Assembly: GCF_003286085.1 (NCBI RefSeq)
Contig: NW_020825326.1
Coordinates: 868,001 to 932,000, forward strand
Source of the DNA: Drosophila persimilis
Lineage: Eukaryota > Arthropoda > Insecta > Diptera > Drosophilidae
DNA length: 64,000 nucleotides
Reading direction: 5' to 3'
The stretch's first letter is position 1. Every line of letters starts with the position of its first letter. The notes under the pieces were generated by a model. It was not told where the DNA came from. It ran no database searches and was given only the letters and a program-made list of their open reading frames with translations. The position numbers and the translations under genes were made by a program. This document shows positions 60,509 to 64,000 of this stretch, one piece after another.

Positions 60509-61789
60509 CTATTTAGGAACTAACTGGTTGGAAAGGGGCACAATTTCCAAGGATTGCTGCTTGTCGCCCTTGTCGCTAATGAAATGCAAAATTTCAAACC
60601 CCACCTCTACCATAATCAGGATTATGATCATCCACTCGAGTCTGATGTGGTGGGCGTCATTGAGATTGTGAGAGACCAGCTCGGCTAGCTCCACGCAGTG
60701 GCTGATCTTCTCATTCATCACCTTGGTGCGGCGCGAAATGCTAAAGTATGAGCACACCTGCAGATAGAGTCCCTCAAGTTCTTCCCTGTCCCAGTAAAAG
60801 TCGGGAGCGTCCAGTAGATCCGACGACAGGTTGATCACGTGGCGCAAGGCGAACAGCTCGCCCGTCTTGCGCAGCATGGCCGCCCGGGATATGCGCAGCC
60901 GTCGGCCACGCTTAAGGTCCTCCGTCAAGTGCTCAATCGAGTCGATGTAGCGGTCCAGCGTCGCCTCCCACATGCCCAGCTTGATCGACTGGGCCATCGC
61001 ATTGGAGAATGTGTACTTGTACAAGAAACTGTCTCTGTCGCCCGTCACGAAGAATTTGCCTTTCTGGAAAAAGGCGCGAGAGGTGGCGTTGAAGTCGCTG
61101 CTCTCCGCCACTAGGTCGCCTTCGACGTCAACGGCCGTTGACGGGATATAGGTGTAGGGCATCACTTCGCTCTCCCCGTGAACCAGGGCACTCACGTACG
61201 ATTCTCGCTCGAAAGATCGCAGAAAATTCAGCACGTTGTTCATCTCGATGTCGCTGCAGTTCCAGAACACAACGGACCCCTCGCGAAAGAAGAATATCTC
61301 GCGCGGCTGCTGTCCTGTTGGGTACTTGGCCGCCACGAACAGCACGTTCTGCTCCACATCCAAGTTGTCCGTGGAAAAGAAACGCTTTGTCTCGTAAAGA
61401 TTTTGCTCCTTGAGGGCCGCCTGCAGTGCCTCCAGATTGTACTCTTCAGCCGTGGTATAGCCGCGCGTGTTGAGGAATCCTAGGGCAGACAGCTCGTCAG
61501 TGGCCAGGCGCTTTTTGCGCATTATGCGCGTCCTAATGGGCGACAGTATCGACTCCAGTCGCTCTTCCACCAAAGGCATTGGCTTCACACTGGGAGCTTG
61601 ACCCTGGATTGTGGCTGATTTGGACTTCTTTGTGGCAGCGTCTGTTTCCTCTGCAACTGCTGCTGCGGCAGGCGGTTTAGTGATTGTGGTCATCCACCGA
61701 TGGCCTTGCCATTGCGTCTGAAAGTGACGTTGCGGCTGGCGAAGGCTCCTCAAGATCAGCTTCTCGAGTCGAAGGCGTGCAAAGTTCAT
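60509..61789 (-). CDS. RMND1: RMND1 homologue (DUF155), mitochondrial inner-membrane protein
   Basis: Single-exon frame of 426 residues from ATG 61789 (MNFARLRLEKLILRSLRQPQ) to the stop at 60509. The N-terminus is Arg/Leu-rich without acidic residues after the first few, a likely mitochondrial targeting signal. The DUF155 core spans about residues 115-380: FFFREGSVVFWNCSDIEMNN, AMAQSIKLGMWEATLDRYID, RLRISRAAMLRKTGELFALR and DFYWDREELEGLYLQVCSYF. A single C-terminal membrane helix (WMIIILIMVEVGFEIL) follows, as in RMND1 and yeast Rmd-type proteins. Family role: anchors mitochondrial ribosomes to the inner membrane and supports mitochondrial translation. The frame extends three codons upstream only with a TTG. 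I believe the D. melanogaster orthologue is CG11679, from memory. Confidence 0.9.
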   Translation of the reverse strand: MNFARLRLEKLILRSLRQPQRHFQTQWQGHRWMTTITKPPAAAAVAEETDAATKKSKSATIQGQAPSVKPMPLVEERLESILSPIRTRIMRKKRLATDELSALGFLNTRGYTTAEEYNLEALQAALKEQNLYETKRFFSTDNLDVEQNVLFVAAKYPTGQQPREIFFFREGSVVFWNCSDIEMNNVLNFLRSFERESYVSALVHGESEVMPYTYIPSTAVDVEGDLVAESSDFNATSRAFFQKGKFFVTGDRDSFLYKYTFSNAMAQSIKLGMWEATLDRYIDSIEHLTEDLKRGRRLRISRAAMLRKTGELFALRHVINLSSDLLDAPDFYWDREELEGLYLQVCSYFSISRRTKVMNEKISHCVELAELVSHNLNDAHHIRLEWMIIILIMVEVGFEILHFISDKGDKQQSLEIVPLSNQLVPK

Positions 61790-62196
61790 TTTTCTCAAAT
61801 CGACGTTGCTTGATGTGCGTTAAAGGCAACTAAATAGCCATTTCAGCAGCTTGCTGCATGGTTTTGTAATGCTACTATAACCAGCCGGCGATTGCCCGAC
61901 TACTACTTCTTATGATTATCGCTATCGGCTCAGTGCTGTAAATGTACTCTCAGATGCTTGACAATTCAATTTCATTAATAATATTAAAAAAAAACCGATT
62001 TGACAAAAAAAAAAACAAACAAAAAATGTATGTAATAAATGATTCATCTTTTATTACAATTAGTACTAGTATTATGAACATTTCGTTGAAAATTATACAA
62101 ATCGATAGACCGATAGACCCATCAGCTGTTTGTTGAACTCATGCAAAATAAATTAACGTGCTGCATTTTCCCCAGGAAAAAAACTGAAAACCCATA
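61790..62196. promoter_or_regulatory. Shared divergent promoter region, RMND1 (-) and mL63 (+)
   Basis: The 407 bases between the two start codons drive two mitochondrial-translation genes in opposite directions. A DRE-like ATCGATA lies at 62101-62107, and a related TTATCGCTATCGGC at about 61916-61929 is followed by TCAGTG (initiator-like). The middle is A/T-rich. Co-regulation is an inference from spacing and function. Confidence 0.5.
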
Positions 62197-62367
62197 ATGC
62201 AACTGACACTGATAAACTTCTTTAAGAAAACTGTGCCGGGCCACATATTCCGCGGGAAGCGCCGTCTGGTAAAGCCGGTTAGCAAGCAAGCCATGGACAC
62301 GCTCACCCGGGAATACGAGCGACAGGAACACATTATGTTCCTGCTGCGGCATCCCTACCTGACACTG
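62197..62367 (+). CDS. mRpL63: mL63 exon 1
   Basis: 57 codons from ATG (context CCATA before it) to CTG/GTGAGT, phase 0. Confidence 0.87.
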
Positions 62368-62590
62368 GTGAGTGAACAGCCTCCTATTCTCATTCACAAC
62401 AACACACAATCTCACTCTCTTTTCATTTGAAACTCTGCAGGAGCAATCATCTGGGCATGCCAAGGAACTGCAGAAACGCGATAAGCTGGTTGCCAAGTGG
62501 ACAGATGACCAGACGATGCGCAAAATGAAGCCGCATGTGACCATCGAAGAGCGTCTGAACCACCTGAAGGTCAAAGAGACCTGGGACTAG
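62197..62590 (+). CDS. mRpL63: Mitochondrial ribosomal protein mL63 (MRP63/MRPL57 family)
   Basis: Two exons, 62197-62367 and 62441-62590, join in phase 0 to give 106 residues. The intron runs from CTG/GTGAGTG to AACTCTGCAG/GAG. The protein begins MQLTLINFFKKTVPGHIFRG, contains REYERQEHIMFLLRHPYLTL before the junction and EQSSGHAKELQKRD after it, and ends HVTIEERLNHLKVKETWD. Human MRP63 (102 aa) has the same layout: an IPG-type N-terminus, a PYMTxEQExGHA junction and a DHLNVTKKW C-terminus. It is a small basic protein of the mitochondrial large ribosomal subunit. The symbol is given by family; the FlyBase name was not checked. Confidence 0.85.
62441..62590 (+). CDS. mRpL63: mL63 exon 2
   Basis: 49 codons plus TAG, after the acceptor TTTGAAACTCTGCAG. 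An ATTAAA-type poly(A) signal follows at about 62623. Confidence 0.87.
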   Translation, partial: EQSSGHAKELQKRDKLVAKWTDDQTMRKMKPHVTIEERLNHLKVKETWD

Positions 62591-63105
62591 CTTAAAATCG
62601 ACTTGTTTCAACCTCAAGATGCATTAAATTAATTATAAAGTAAATATAGATTATGTGTATGTGCAAATTATGTAATTACACTGGCTTCGGCGGCTTGCGC
62701 AACGAGGAGCTTATGTGTATGGTGGTACATTGTTCTGCTGACTGTGGCGACTGTTCCCTTTGTTCCTGGAGAAGTTTTTACATGATTTACAACTTTCATT
62801 TTCTTGGGAGGTTTATATTTTTAAATTCTTTCTGAAGTGCACCGAATCACAGGATATTTTAAGGCAGATATTATAAAGGAACAGAAGTGAAGCCTAGGTT
62901 ATTTGGATCATCCCTATTGGGTTTACCTACAATTTTACTCCCAAAGCTGATGGCGATGTAACGCTTTCTCCAAAGCACGCCGGAACAGACATCTGCTCGT
63001 ACATGCATATGTACATATGTAGAATACATTATGTTCCTGTCTTGTCTCTGTCTATTTCGTGCTTAGAGCTCTTGGTGTCATTTTTATTCGATAAATTGTA
63101 ATTCA

Positions 63106-63143
<38 letters not shown>

Positions 63144-63792
63144 GTGTATATTTCGTGTATATTATGTATATGAACTGTGTTATGTACATATGCAAGGCAT
63201 GTAACATTTTTTTTAATTTCGCCGCTCTCAGATTCCTTTTCCTCGTCCACCCAGCAGCTCCCAAAATCCGACTATAAATTTATTGCAAGTGTGTTGTTGA
63301 TATTTGTATTAGAGTTCGTCTCTTTGATTTACTTTAATGCACAATTTCAAGGATTTTCACTTTTAGAAAGCACTTTCATGTCTCAAATTGAAAAAATTAA
63401 AAAAAAAAAGATTTTACAAGCGCTTATAACGCTGTGGGAACTGTGGGGGAATGATCAGAGTTATTGGGATCCATGAACAGGAAGGGGTGTGGATGGCGTA
63501 TTGGATGGGTGCTATGGAGGTCTGGGAATCTGTCTGTCAACAAGCGCTGATCTCTCCTCCACATCATAATTTTAGCAATAATACGAATAGAATTTATGTC
63601 TAACGTCGATATAGAATGGATATACATATGTATGCAGCTACGAGGCTTCATTTCATTCTTTCTACGCTTTTGTCTGGGTCTCCTTTTCCTATGCTTCGCT
63701 TCTCGTTTGATTATTTTTGTTGATTTGGTAAATGATGCGCATAACCTCGATAAAACATTTTGTAACAATTTTAAATTAACTTTAAAAAAATA
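62591..63792. other. 3' flank of mL63; gene-free
   Basis: Contains a likely poly(A) region (about 62620-62650), a TA tract (63108-63138), a TACATATGTA-type block near 63005-63020 and oligo-A runs. No frame looks protein-like. Confidence 0.55.
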
Positions 63793-63801
63793 GATGTATG
63801 C

Positions 63802-64000
63802 TTATTTTGTTGCTGTTGTTGCCGCTGCCGCTGTCAGTGATCTACTACTGTTGTATACAATTATATACGTAAACAGTTCCGCCTGCTCCTCCATTCCACT
63901 ACAAGCTGAGTACGACTCCGATCCCGACTCCCAGCCCGATCCGATCCAGTGCGTGGCAATCCATCCACGCATATTTCTCAATCGGCGGCCAGAAGCGTAG
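63802..64000 (-). CDS. Possible C-terminal end of a gene entering from the right edge (weak)
   Basis: On the minus strand a frame is open from the edge and ends TAA at 63804-63802. It reads SGRRLRNMRGWIATHWIGSG, then WESGSESYSACSGMEEQAEL, and finishes TAAAATTATK. The codon mix is reasonable and the tail is repeat-derived. A plus-strand frame (63794-64000, starting MYAYFVAVV) overlaps it and is equally unproven. I cannot choose between them or name a family. Confidence 0.15.
   Translation of the reverse strand, partial: YASGRRLRNMRGWIATHWIGSGWESGSESYSACSGMEEQAELFTYIIVYNSSRSLTAAAATTATK

Noticed and set aside
61790-61798. Longer RMND1 start three codons upstream
   Set aside because: The upstream codon is TTG; the first ATG is at 61789.

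Overview
This is a eukaryotic, insect-type window. Genes have short GT-AG introns and Drosophila-type proteins. There is a very large intron, dense short tandem repeats, DRE-type promoter sites, and DINE-1/Helentron-like repeats that share their conserved blocks with the Drosophila family. The proteins are orthologous to genes I recall from the D. melanogaster X chromosome (pigs, APC7, an RMND1/DUF155 gene). The most economical reading is the X (Muller element A) of a Drosophila outside the melanogaster group. The very dense TACATATGTA-type simple sequence and the repeat content suggest the obscura group, but I cannot prove the species from sequence alone.

Layout. Positions 1-20277 (minus strand) hold eight coding exons of pigs (pickled eggs), a GAS2-like actin/microtubule linker. 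The 3' end of the gene runs off the left edge. The calponin-homology (CH) domain is split over exons 1-3 by a 13.5-kb intron, the GAS2-related (GAR) domain is in exons 5-6, and the tail is low-complexity with an SxIP motif. The big intron contains a decayed DEAD-box helicase copy (about 15.4-16.3 kb, minus strand), a small Helitron-like repeat and many microsatellites.

From 20.5 kb to about 57 kb I find no convincing protein gene. The stretch holds minisatellites, long GA/CT and CA/TG tracts, five DINE-1-like elements or fragments, and a two-copy interspersed repeat. A strong acceptor just upstream of the pigs start codon, and a TATA-like/Inr/double-DRE/E2F cluster at 56.97-57.04 kb pointing left, suggest this is largely a 5'-UTR intron of pigs. 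That is inference. A short P-element-like non-autonomous transposon relic lies at 57.37-57.75 kb.

The right end is gene-dense. APC7 (five exons, 604 aa, minus strand) is a TPR subunit of the anaphase-promoting complex. An intronless RMND1/DUF155 mitochondrial membrane protein gene (426 aa, minus strand) follows. Divergently transcribed from it across about 0.4 kb is a two-exon gene for mitochondrial ribosomal protein mL63 (MRP63/MRPL57 family, 106 aa, plus strand). The two mitochondrial-translation genes share one intergenic region. Paired DREs and E2F-type sites precede APC7, which suits a cell-cycle gene. The last 1.4 kb has no gene I can identify.

I found no clear previously undescribed system. 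The best leads are the P-like element, the helicase relic, the inferred distal pigs promoter, the dispersed two-copy repeat and the X-linked GA tracts.
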